Both the position numbers and the translations under genes were made by a program. A stretch of DNA of 64,000 bases from a virus. The notes beneath the pieces were generated by a model. That model made no database searches. It was not told where the DNA came from and worked only from the letters and a program-made list of their open reading frames with translations. The stretch is from positions 1-64,000 of the IMG/VR virus record IMGVR_UViG_3300032289_001637, one strand, 5' to 3'. The first letter of the stretch is position 1, and the number at the start of each line of letters is the position of its first letter. Below are positions 48,401 through 59,500 of this stretch, piece by piece.

Positions 48401-49930
48401 AACATCTAAAATAGCTTCATAAAAATCAAACTTAATCTGTGGCTTAAGATTATTTGCAATTATACTTCCAGTTCTAGTTGTACTATTAAAAATATTTAAT
48501 TCTGTAAATACCCCATCATGATTAGATAGATTAATCTCTCCAGTTGAAGCAACCAGACCACCAACTGGAAGACCAAAATCTGTTGCCATAATATTCTTAG
48601 TAATTTGATAATCTATAGTATAGTCTGTTATATCAACTTTTAATCTTGGTGATAGCTCAATTAATTCAAATGGTTTATTTGGGGCATACATTGTTTCTAC
48701 AACAACTCTAATTCCTTTAATAAAAATAAAATCCCTATAGATATCATTACTTCCAGTATTAAAATAATCTGGATTCAATATTTTTTTAATTAATCCAACT
48801 CTTTTTGTATCATCCTCTTCTAATAGTGAAAATCCATATTCTACATTGTAAGTTTTCCACTCTTCATCTTCTTGGCTCCAAACATAAAGAGTTCCTGGCT
48901 GTGTAGTAGAGCTACCAAGTATATAAGCATCTCCATCTCTAACATTTTTTGTGTTATTGTATATACTTGTATCTGGTAGCTGATCTACTGTGTCAAGATA
49001 TTGATATAAATGAAAATTTTGTTTAAACTGTTCTGGTATTTTTATACCATAATATATTTCTACATGACCATCCCAAGGAACAATTCTAGAACCATCTTTT
49101 CTTGTAGATGATTCACTAAACCCTATTGCATCTATCCAGTTGTTATTGTCATTAAGATACTGTATTTTCCATCTTTTTGGAACTGATGATTTTGTTATAT
49201 CTTGAAGTGGATCTATAACTAAATTATTATTAGTTCTAATTTTTCCTGGAACTAAAAACTCTCCATTAATTCCAACTGCTTCTGGATCTGCTAAATTAGT
49301 TTGTAACTTTATAACTATTCTATTTGTAGCAACCTTATTTTTATAAGTAACAAAAGGAGCACAGTCATTTATTTTGTAAGAAGGGTCTCCAGTAGTAAAG
49401 AATGTAGCAGCCTGACTTGATATACCAAACTCCACCCCATCTTCTTTTCTATAAGAATTCCAATATTTAAACTTATCAAATCTTGAGCAAAAGTAATATC
49501 TTGGTCTTTTCCCAGATCTAATACTATCTACAAACTTTGTATTATTTATGTTTGACTCTCCAAAATAAAGAATCTTATTAATTCCAGACCTTGGTCTAAA
49601 TGGTTTAATACAATCTTTTAAAGAGTAGTAAAGCTCTCTGCTTGTTTCTCCTGAATAAAATGTTAAAGGTTCGTTTGGATCTTCTGTTTTATATTGAGAA
49701 ATATAATTAGAGTCTAGAGCATTTGTATAAACATCTGCATTATCTTGAGAGTCATACTCTGAATATAAATTTCTATAAACAACATTTGCACTATCTGGTC
49801 TATATCTATAATTTCCATAATTATCTAGATTTGAAAAATCATTTTGATTCCATTCAGCAATAACTAAAGAATCTACATCAATGCTATTTTTTGTCTGAAG
49901 ATAATTTATTAAGTCGTTGTCTAAAAACAT
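45413..49930 (-). CDS. large minor tail protein (tail tip/hub)
   Basis: 1505 residues, the second largest protein. It is rich in Asn, Ser and Tyr, with several beta-sandwich modules. One near residues 970-1160 (YRHVGTRMRIIGKTKDD, then GYYLEIASMS) resembles a concanavalin/LamG-type jelly roll. The C-terminal region (SIYGNKSFSIDS to the end) looks like a tail hub domain. By position, directly downstream of the distal-tail gene, it probably builds the tip and binds the host surface. Confidence 0.75.
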   Translation of the reverse strand: MFLDNDLINYLQTKNSIDVDSLVIAEWNQNDFSNLDNYGNYRYRPDSANVVYRNLYSEYDSQDNADVYTNALDSNYISQYKTEDPNEPLTFYSGETSRELYYSLKDCIKPFRPRSGINKILYFGESNINNTKFVDSIRSGKRPRYYFCSRFDKFKYWNSYRKEDGVEFGISSQAATFFTTGDPSYKINDCAPFVTYKNKVATNRIVIKLQTNLADPEAVGINGEFLVPGKIRTNNNLVIDPLQDITKSSVPKRWKIQYLNDNNNWIDAIGFSESSTRKDGSRIVPWDGHVEIYYGIKIPEQFKQNFHLYQYLDTVDQLPDTSIYNNTKNVRDGDAYILGSSTTQPGTLYVWSQEDEEWKTYNVEYGFSLLEEDDTKRVGLIKKILNPDYFNTGSNDIYRDFIFIKGIRVVVETMYAPNKPFELIELSPRLKVDITDYTIDYQITKNIMATDFGLPVGGLVASTGEINLSNHDGVFTELNIFNSTTRTGSIIANNLKPQIKFDFYEAILDVNGYDKFIPLKTFYSENAAAATSGMEDVSLNLRDAFFILESNNATSIFLQNSTLTKAVALLLDNIGFSNYVFKNINTANDPVIPFFFVEPDASVSEILQRLAQATQTAMFFDEYNNFVIMPKEYLMPDISVREDNSAISERLTTLYGQKTNSIVPNIEAISSFETKILNDGQINYTTRYIQREVSKLEQASLSLSERTYGYKSAILWELGDQQEARTINQPTGNVGYALGAVPLQNSLGSAVPTVVNHKIINNTIDVGESAFWLPRFQGYLFANGEIIRYDAQQYQVDSPSASATNGLVWITSNSEYQKYFSELVFNGKMVLTGLLRIYTEPYYENASGSNFDDLEENVRYKNGAVRSSGRGQFGTSVTSHFAGLNPYWENLNNRKSFRMDSKNIFSTTPIEFLSYGEISASVSASVYPLGNDTASQNQSLITSKIANFMKQSTRSEGFSSYSQQDVAGIQSSALIFNGPYPVPALQDPKYKLLNLSSTTDRDLISYVYKDLDTDYRHVGTRMRIIGKTKDDKTQSALNAIDLFKIDRGVGDVNLETLSGGAGGIGYMVDPNTNSGYYLEIASMSEDILEYYGSPRSVSSGSASYESVIENIIFYKIEKTPYSTQELGKINIAIPKKLWGGLARIIVDEGKFVGSDRLTSQDIPVYDLSLDAEIQRNSKGIYRIDFNIYLNNKLIGTVTDNNPLQMPSSGLKTCLFTRGSSKCMFENIFALKNIKEDDVSLSKKVNNVVSAESLRKYSVPAIIQNTFLSSISTETRPTVDFYFEEFGTILRECAYFNIKYDQAYPALIAKIVPPFTVEKSYEISGFLPGSYGAEFLIFNTTDKAIDLSESSTNRIMIQGITFTQNISNVLTVDDYFKELSNFSDPVTLENTILSPGRSEKIYDNIKNSRSIYGNKSFSIDSVYIQNEDSAKDIMKWILDKTIRPRKVFELDTFGTQHVQLGDLIKINYDLPEGVKLVDKDKKFVVISATYQRSSSDIKTQLRVVEV

Positions 49931-50514
49931 TATACTTCCTCAAGAGAAATAGAAATATCCCAAAGGTCGTGGTTAGTTCCGCCTCTTTTAACAACATTGT
50001 AGCTAAAATCTGAAACAAAAACTTCTAAGATGTCAGAGTATTTGTCAAGTTTACTATAAGATCCTACAGAAAAACTTTGTGGCTTATCATAAGACAAGAA
50101 CATGTAAAAAGATCCAGGATTAGTGCTGTACCAGTCTAACAGCTCTGCTCCACCTGCACCGCCATCTGCGGTATATTCAACTAAATCATCTATATACTGA
50201 CCACTTGCAGTAAAAGATTGACTTCCACTAAATGATCTGGATGGTAGTAAATTGTAAGAAAAAGAAATATTTATCTTATCTGCAATGTGATAAGAACGCA
50301 TGTGACCGTTTACCATTCTTTTTTTATTTTCAAGTCTATTTGTATTAAAACTAATATCACTTCTATTGTGATCAGAGAGTATTATGAAGTCTTCTCCTTC
50401 TACCCCAGAAATTTGTGGAACACCGTCTAGAAGCCCTCCAGAATTATTAGAAAAAATAACTGCTTGTGGTCTAATCCATTTTTTTCTACTACTTAAATAT
50501 GCACTACTAACCAT
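49930..50514 (-). CDS. putative distal tail protein
   Basis: 194 residues directly after the tape measure gene, the standard place of the Dit protein. The beta-rich pattern and size fit a Dit N-terminal ring domain. No sequence motif makes this certain. One-base overlaps on both sides. Confidence 0.65.
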   Translation of the reverse strand: MVSSAYLSSRKKWIRPQAVIFSNNSGGLLDGVPQISGVEGEDFIILSDHNRSDISFNTNRLENKKRMVNGHMRSYHIADKINISFSYNLLPSRSFSGSQSFTASGQYIDDLVEYTADGGAGGAELLDWYSTNPGSFYMFLSYDKPQSFSVGSYSKLDKYSDILEVFVSDFSYNVVKRGGTNHDLWDISISLEEV

Positions 50515-53500
50515 TAGTATCTACTACTCCTTAAATTTCCTCTATTTTGCTGTGAAAGCTTAGCCATTACAACATTTGCAATATCATCTGGACTTGCATC
50601 TGTACCAGCAACATTTACATTTACGTTGTATGTATTATTATACATTGTTTCAGGTCCTTGTGCTTTACCAGATTGAGGAATGTCGTATCTAGATCCACTA
50701 ACTCCAAATGTTGGCTGACTCATTTCTGGCAATTCAAAAGCACCCAGATTAATTGCTTCAAGAAGTGGCATTCCATATTTTCCAACCATTGCTTTTCTTA
50801 TTACAAATTCTCCAGGAGTTAGTCTTGCGGAAACACTGTCTAGACTTCCAATACCTGGAACAATTCCTCCAGTATTAAAATAGTTTGTTGATGCAATTGC
50901 TTTCTTTACAAATTTTGTAATTTCTATCTTTTTATCATTGCTAAGAGTTGCATACTTTTCATCCATTTCATCTGCTTTTACAGTATATGCTTTTGGATCT
51001 ACATATCCCATTTTTTGAGCAATATAGTGTTGTTCTTTATTTTTACCAAAGGAAAGCTTAGAATTTAAAATACCTGCTTTAAATTCAGCTTTGGTATAAG
51101 GAACATAGGCAGCAACAGGGGATATGACAGGAGGCTTCACAGGAGTTGTTACAGGAGTTGCCACAGGAGTTGCCACAGGAGTTGTCACAGGAGTTGTCAC
51201 AGGAGTTGTCACAGGAGTTGTCACAGGAGTAGGGGAAAGAGAGTCAACTTTTTCAACAACAACTGGTGCAGCAATATTATCGGCTGTACCACCGCCACCA
51301 CCAGTACCAAGAATTGTGTTATCAGCCTGTCCAGGAGTTCCAATTTTCTCAACAACTGCAGCTTTTTCTGCAACGTTATATGCATCAATATAGTCTTGCA
51401 AGTCTTTTAGTGCTTTACCAGTTAAACCTGCTGCCCTCAATGCTTCAATATTTTGCTTCATCTTTGTTAGCAATATCTTGTATTCTAATTTAGCTCTTTC
51501 CTTATCTATATCATTCTGTTTTTTAGAATTTTCATATATTGCATCTTGAACCACTTGCATATCTTGTTCATTTTTGTAAATTGTTTCACCAAAAGAGGAG
51601 ATTTGTTCTGTAATTTGCTTTCTTGTCATTAAGACACCATTTACAGATATAGATAGTGACTCAAGTTCTTTTTGTCTTTGTGTTTCTAATGCAGCCCTTG
51701 CATCTTCAATTTGATATTGAGCATCTTGTGTTTGAATTTCACTAGCCATATTTGCTGCTGCTGCAATATCTCCAGATGCTAAGGCTGATGCTAATCCAAC
51801 TCTTGAACGGTTTTGTTGATCAATTCTGTTATTTGCTTTTTCAACCTTATCAAGTGCAGAAATTCTATCATCATAAGTTTTATTAACCTTTTCTTCTTCT
51901 TTTGCAAGAAGATCCAAAGCATGGTTTCTTATATTTATTTGACGTTGTATTAATTCATTTTCTCTTTCCATTCCAGAAAGTTTTGTTTCTAATGCTGAGT
52001 TTTCAAGAGTTATTGCTGAAGCTGCAAGATCTAACGTATCTAAAGTTCTTTCTTCTGAACTCTTTGTTAAAAATTCAAGTGCTCTTTGAACATTTAATTG
52101 CTCTTTTAATGTATCTATATACTCTTTCTTTGCAGCAGTAGTAGAATGTTGATAAAGTTCTACATCTATCAATCCAGCAATTTCACCATTAATACCTTGA
52201 GTTACAAGTTGCTTGGTTATGTCTAACTGATCTTTTAATCCATTTACATTTTTCTTTATATCTACAAGACCTTGTACTGCATTTAGTTTCTTTTGAGCCT
52301 CAGTTTGCTTATTTAATTCTTCAATATAGGATTTTCTTTGTTGAGTTGTCATAGCCAAGAATGCTTTTTGATCAATCATTCCTTCAACATCTGAATTTAT
52401 TTCAACGCCTAGCTTATTTAATGCATCAGAATATTCGCTTATCTCTTTTGTTTGTTTTTTAGCATCAGCAAGTGCCATTGTTGCTGCTAGTGTAGATTGT
52501 GCCTGTACTTGTTTGTTTAACTCTGCAATGTAAACCTTTCTTTCTGCAGTGGTCATTGCTAAGAAAGCCTTTTGATCAATCATTCCTTCAACATCAGAAT
52601 CTATTACAACTCCTAAACCACTTAGTACAGAAGAATAGTCACTCATCTCTTTTGTTTGTTTTTTAGCATCAGCAAGTGCCATTGTTGCTGCCAACCTAGT
52701 TTGTGCTGATGCTTGTTTGTTTAACTCTGCAATGTAAACCTTTCTTTCTGCAGTGGTCATTGCAAGGAATGCTTTCTGATCAATCATCCCTTCAATGTCA
52801 GAAGTTATTACAACACCCAAAGATCCAAGTGTCTTTGAATATTTACTTAGGTCTGATGTAGCTTTTTGAGTTTCTGCAAGAACCATTACTGCATTTAATC
52901 TATTCTGCAATGCAATTTGAGATTGCATGGTCTTAATAAGGTCTGCTCTTTTATTTTTTGCAGTATTTAAATATACATCTTGAGGAATCATGCTAAGAGC
53001 TTCTACATTATTGGCATCTGCAACACCCTTAATCAGATTTGTATAATTTTTAATTTCTTTATTTTGACTCTCAGCATCTTTTAAGAATGTTACTGCCTGT
53101 TCTTTTTTAGTAGGAGGTTTTGTCCCTCCTCCTCCTCCTCCTCCATCTTCATTAAAAGGAGTTTGACCTGTACCATCAATGTTTAATGATTGAATAAAGT
53201 CTGCCTGATCTTTTATCTTTTTTGCATAGTCTGCTTTTATTTTTGCATTTGCTGCTGCTACCCCTGCACCACCTCTACCATCTGTTTCTTGTTGAAGCTG
53301 TGGCATTGCTCCAACTGTTTGCATTGCAATCACAAAAGATGTTAAATATGTTTTTTGCTGACTTGCAGGAAGTGCGTTAAATGCATCCACTTCTTTTTGA
53401 GTTGCATCATATCCAACTGATTCAAATACGGTTGTTAATGCTTTTTCATTATCACCACCACTTTGCATTATAAGATTATTAGCTTTTGTTACAGCATCTT

Positions 53501-56500
53501 TAATTTCTTTTTCAGGGTCCTTTCCAGTTCCATCAAATAGTTTAAATAGTTCAATTGGATCAAATCCCTTTGGTGCAACTTTAGCAATTTTATCTATTGT
53601 GTCTTGTATTGACTTAGTGTAAGCTTCTGGATCTGTAAACTCTGTATCTCCATTTAAATATGATGTATACATTGAAAGGTCAAATCCATCAGGAAGACTG
53701 TTTAAAACTTCTTCTAAATCTTTTATAGAGTCTGCATTTGTTCCAATTTTTATTGCAATATCTGGATCTCCAAGTTCTGTAAGAGCAGATTCTATTTGAG
53801 TAAACGATAAAGTTGTTCCAGAATCTGTAATAGCTTTTTGCATATTTGTTGCTACTGTTTGAGGGTCATAATTTTTAGTAGGACTAGAGGCAATGGTAGC
53901 TCCAACAAATTTTTCAAGTTGGGCAGACTCCATAATTGCTTTCATTTCTTGCGGAGTTGGGGTTGTTCCATCTTCAGATGCCTTTAGCAACTTTTCTTTG
54001 TATAAAGCCCAAACGCCTTGAATATCTCCTATTTTTGCTCCATAGTTTTCTGGAGTTAGTCCATCTAATGTACTTGCAATAATAGTTGAAACAATTTCTT
54101 GCTGGGCTGTATCAAGCTTTGAAAAGTCTGCTTGTCCAAAAACTTCTGCAGCAACCTTATCTCTATCGGTTGCCCTTGCTACTACAGCTGCTGAATCTGA
54201 ACTAAATCCTGAAAGAAATAATTGATCAGCTATTGTTTGCTGAGTCGCTCCAGAATCTTTTGTATTCATTACTGCATTTTCAATATTGTCATAAGATATC
54301 TGTCTAATCTCTTGAATCTTTTTTTCTCTAGTTTCAAATTCTTGAGTAGTGATGCTTCCATTTTTTCTTTCTTCGTTTAAAAGAGCTTCTGCATTTTTTA
54401 ATTCTTTTAATGTTTGTATTGAAGATCCAAAAGTTTTTCCTACTGCTGCAACATTTGCTTCTATTGCTTTCTTGTTAGCAAAAAATGCAGTTGCTGCACC
54501 GCCAACTGCACCAATTACAGCACCAAGGGCTATACCAAAAGCTGCAAATGGACCACTCCAGGATGTTAAAACTCCACCAAGAACTGCACCTGCTGCTCCA
54601 CCAGCAATAGCTCCACCAGCAAAACTTTGATTTGCAGTAAAGCGGTTAGAGTTAATTTCAGGCAGGTCTTTATTTAAAGCGGCTTGTCTTTTTTCAATAG
54701 AAGAAATCATTGCTTTAGATCCAGATTCTAAAGTGCCAGATCTAATAAGACCAATAACCTTTGATTTTAATAATGAATCGTCTAATGCAAAAGCAATTGC
54801 AGATCCAAAAGATTCTGCTTTTTTAGGATCCATTCCGTCTGCAATAGCCATTTCAAGCATAGATGCAACTTTTTTATACCTATCTTCTGATGAAGATTTT
54901 TTAAGATCCTCAACTAACTTCTTTCCTTCATCAGTATCAAAGTAAGGCATAATTTCAGAAGCACCCTGTGCTTGTTTTTCTGTAAACCTATAGTCTTGCG
55001 TTCCAGATCTAACTGATGCAAAAGAATATCCAGTAGCAGAACTTATTTCTTCCATTCTATTTGCAGTCCCACCAAGATTTGCTCCTGCAATTGCAGAAGA
55101 CTTTGCAAGACCATCAACATGCTTTCTCATCATTACAAAACCTGCTGCCAGTAGTCCAACTCCAGCAGTAACTGTTCCAGCTGTTTTTCCTAGTTGCTGA
55201 AGCATTGGAATAATAGCCATAGCAGCACCAACACCCATAAGAGCTTGTTGTTGTTTTGGATTTTCTACGAAACTTGAAGCCATCATTGGAACCATTGATG
55301 CCATCATCATTCCTTGACCTGCTTTTTGCATTCTTTGTGCTCTAGCTTCTGCTCTTGCTGCTTTTGCTTCAGGAGTATTCCTAGCTTCTTTTCTAGCTAA
55401 CATAGCAGCTTTTTTATTTTCAATTAAGCTTAAAGCCATATTTTTTCCAAGTAGGGCTGTATTTTTTGCAGCACCAGTCATTGCTGTTCCAATATTTCCA
55501 AGCTGTCTATTTATTCCAATCATTCTATCTTTATTAATGATTTGTTGTTGAACTACCTTCTTTTCAATTGCCTCTCTTGCTTGAAAATATCTTTCTCCAG
55601 CCCTTGCATATACCATATTGTTTGCTGATATAGTTTTAAAAGTTTCTGTCATTTTTTTTGCAGTAGATGAAAGTGTGGCTGAAGTATCTTTAAATACTCC
55701 TTGACCAGTATTAGATCTACTTTGCAACTGATATGGATCACTCATGCCCATCATAATTCTTGCTCTTCTTGATGGCATTCCAGGAAGTGTTGGAAGAACT
55801 ACTCTCTGTCTATTTTCTTTAGCAAAATATTGCATACCTGGTACTTTTCCACCAGAATTCATCATTAGTCTTGGAGGAGCTTCTCTAGAACCCTTGTAAG
55901 CAATTCCTCCCATATTTAGTCCTTGTGCATTTCCACTATTAATAGCAGTTAATAAATCATAATTTCTTCTTGTTGCATCTTTATTAACTACAAATTCTCC
56001 AGGAGTTAACATTGCAGGAACTGTATCTGTATTGCCTTGACCTGGAACAATACTTCCTTTATTTGCTTTTAGCATTCCTTGGAATCTTGAAGCACTTGAA
56101 TAAATATCTCCACCGAGACCTCTGATTGAAGTTAGATCTCTAAGCATAATTGCAGAGTAAGCTTCATCTGCATTTCTATAACCAGCTGATTTTGCTGCTT
56201 CATCTAATGCTGATCTATCTCCAATTCTTGAAGGAAGTTTGAAAGAAGGAACTCTAGCAATAGCTGACTCAACAGCATCATCATACATTTTTGCAAATTG
56301 TGCTTTAGTTAATCCTTCACGAGCAATAGCATCTCCAAGCATCTTAACAAAGTCTTTTGATGCCCCTGTTTTTTCAGTTACTTGTGTAATTGCTCTTGCA
56401 GTATAAGCCCCAGTATTTGTTGCCTCATTTCCAAAACTAATTTCAGACCCAGTTGCTCTTCTAAATACACCCTTTGAGTTTCTAATTAATTTAACAGCTG

Positions 56501-59500
56501 CAGCACCAGGATCAATTGTTGCAAGTCTTCCTCCACCAGTTGAAAGAATGTTTCCAGCTGTTGCATCCATGTCTCCAAGCATTGATGAAGCAGGTATTTG
56601 TTTTAAAAGTTCTTTAGTAGGAAGCGTTGTTCCTGCCTTCATTCCTGGAATCATTGGAGCAGTTGTTGCAAAGATTTCTCCCTCAGGACCATCCATTCTT
56701 ACAATTCTTGATCCAGGAGTTGCAGTACCTGCAATTCTTCTTCTTGCGGCATTTCCAATTAATTCTGCTTGAGCCTCTGCAAGAGTAGGAAATGGCTTAA
56801 CAAACATCTTTCTACCATCAACATCATAGACTCCAGCTATGTCTCTAAACCTACTGCTATGTCCTGTTGAATCTTCAACCTTTGTTCCAGTAAACTTTTT
56901 AATTTGAGATTTTGCAACAACACGATTTGGCATTCTTGCACCAAAGTATTGAACAGCTCCACCAGCATTATAACCAAGTCTGCTGCCTCCTGTTGTAAGA
57001 TATTTTTCTAAACCAATTAGTTGGCTTGGAACAAAGTTTTGAGGACCAGTACCAGAAGCCATAAAGACTTTTCCATCACCTTGACCATCTGATGCTACAA
57101 AGGAAATTTTTCCAGGTGTACCTGAAGAACCAATACTTCTATATACTCCAACTCTTCCTTCAGAATCTCTGTAATTAGCCCCAATACCTCCAAGGCTTTT
57201 TAAATCTATAACTTCTTGACGAGACAAGACTCTATATCCTTCTCTTTCTAGTCTGGAAATAACTTCAGGCTTATCTAAATCTGATGGTCCTGAAACTTTA
57301 AGCTGTCTATTAATTTCCGAAGTTTCAGTTCTAAATTGCATAGGTTTTTTTAATAGTTTATAAATTTCTGGATTATTCTTTTTAATAATGCTTTGATAAA
57401 TTGGACCAATATCTGCATCCATTAAAGTTTTGCTTGGATCCATTCTTCTAATTCTTTCTACAAACTGAGCTTTTATTTTTTCTAAGTTTGCTGGAGATTC
57501 AAGTCTTCCTGCAACAGCCGACAATGGTTCAAACATTTTAGAGGCTGGAACATTTTCTAATCTTTGAGCCAATTCTGATGGACTAAATCCACTTCCACCT
57601 CTTCTTAAGTTTTGGTTAATGCTTCTTGGAAGATTAACTGTAAACCCAGTTTGAAGAGTTAAGGGGGATCCGCCAATTGTTTCAAATATTCTTCTTAACA
57701 ATGGATGCTTGATTTGCTTAGCTTGAGAAATATTTACCGATTCTAAATCTTTTCTAGAAAGCATATGTGTTAATTCATATTTTTCATCTATTTGTCCAGC
57801 TCCAACAGGCTGATTTCTTGGTTGTAATGGTACTGCTACATTTCCTCTCCTTACTGCTTGACCTTGTGCAATATTTTCTAGCTCTCTTTGTCTTCTTGCA
57901 TTTTCTCCTACTCCAACCTGTCCAAATGGAACATCTTCTCTTCTAAGATTATTATTTCTATTTCTAACTACACGATTTGGTCTTGGTCCTGCAAAATATT
58001 GCATTCCAGGAATCATTCCACCATTATTAAAATTATTACCGCTATTAATTGCATCAAGAAGTGCATAGTTTTGTGCAGTAGCCTGTTTGTTTACAACAAA
58101 TTCTCCAGGTGTAAGCATCGCTGGAACTGTGTCTGTATTTCCAACTCCAGGAACAGTAGTTCCTCCAGACATAAAGATTGGTCCACCTTTATTTCTTCTT
58201 AGACCTCTTATTCTAATTGAACTAGCTTTTACTCCACTTGCTGCTGCAGCTCCAGCTGCTGCTGCCACTCCAAGCCCAGGTCTGGTCGCTGCTGCTTGTT
58301 GCTGAACTGATATTAATGCTCTGTATTCTGCAACAAGACCTGCTACTGCATTCCTAGCTGCTCCTGTAGAAGTTGCTTGTTCTAGCATTGCAGCGTTTGC
58401 TATCTGTGTAGAACTTGCTAATTGTTTTGCAGCACCAGCTGCTTCTAATTCTTCAATTGATAAATATTTTGCAGATTGTGTAAGTGCTTTTACTGCTGCT
58501 ACTGGACCACCCTTAATAAGTGCCTTTCCAAAAATTCCAAATCCATGAGTAATTTTTCCAAGGGTTCCAAGTAAGTTAATTAAAAGACCAAGGAACATTG
58601 TTCCAGCAGGAACTACAACACCAACAATTACTGCTGCAATAGCTGCAAATTGTTTTTGACCATCTGAAAGACCATCAAATTTTTCAACAATTTTTGTTAA
58701 GAAGTTTACAACTGGAATTGCCATCTTAATAAATATTTCACCAATTGGTTCAAGAGATAGTTTTAATCTTTCTACTGCTCCAGTAAGCTGTGTTCCTAAA
58801 GCATTTTCTACCGCTGCAAGTTCTTTTTCTGCTGTAGTTCTTAATGCTGTAACATCATATTCCATCAAACTTAAAACTTGACTTGCTTGAGATCCATCTC
58901 TAACAATATTTTCAAACAAAGCTCCAAGTCTTGCATATTGATACTTTCCAAACACCTTTTCAAGTGCTTGTTGCTTTGAAAAATCATCTAATCCTTTAAG
59001 GGCTTCACCAAAAGCAAATACTGTTCCCATCAAATCTCCACGATTTGCAGAAATAATTTTATCTAAATTAATTCCAAATCCTGACAAAGTTTCTGTTGCT
59101 GCTTTTGTTGGATTAATTAAAGATGCAAGACCAGACTTTAATGCGTTAGCACCTTGCTCTGCACTTACACCACCTTCTTGCATTGCTGCAAGGAATACTG
59201 ACATGTCTCGTACATCTCCACCAAGACCTTTAATAACTGGAGCAACTCTTGGAATTGCTGCGGATAAGTCTTGCAAAGAAACTACTGTTTGGTTTTCAAC
59301 CATATTCAAAAAGTTAATTGTATCTGCTAAATCTTCTCCAGATAATCTAAAAGCAGACTGTAGGGCTATTGTAGTTTTTAATGCCTCTTGCTGTTCCATT
59401 TGACCAAGCGTTGCAAGTCTTGTCGCTTGTCTTGTTGCATCTATCAAATCACCATTTCTTGCACCAGATGCTGCTGCGTTTGCAGCCAACCCAATAGTAT

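Noticed and set aside
51141-51230. Possible CRISPR-like array
   Set aside because: The repeats are 12 bp, directly adjoining and in frame; there are no spacers and no cas genes. The Cas4-like protein at 32290 is a phage recombination nuclease by context.
51124-51393. Plus-strand open frame with VTGVVTGV repeats
   Set aside because: It is the opposite-strand reading of the 12-bp tandem repeat in the tape measure gene and has no ribosome site.
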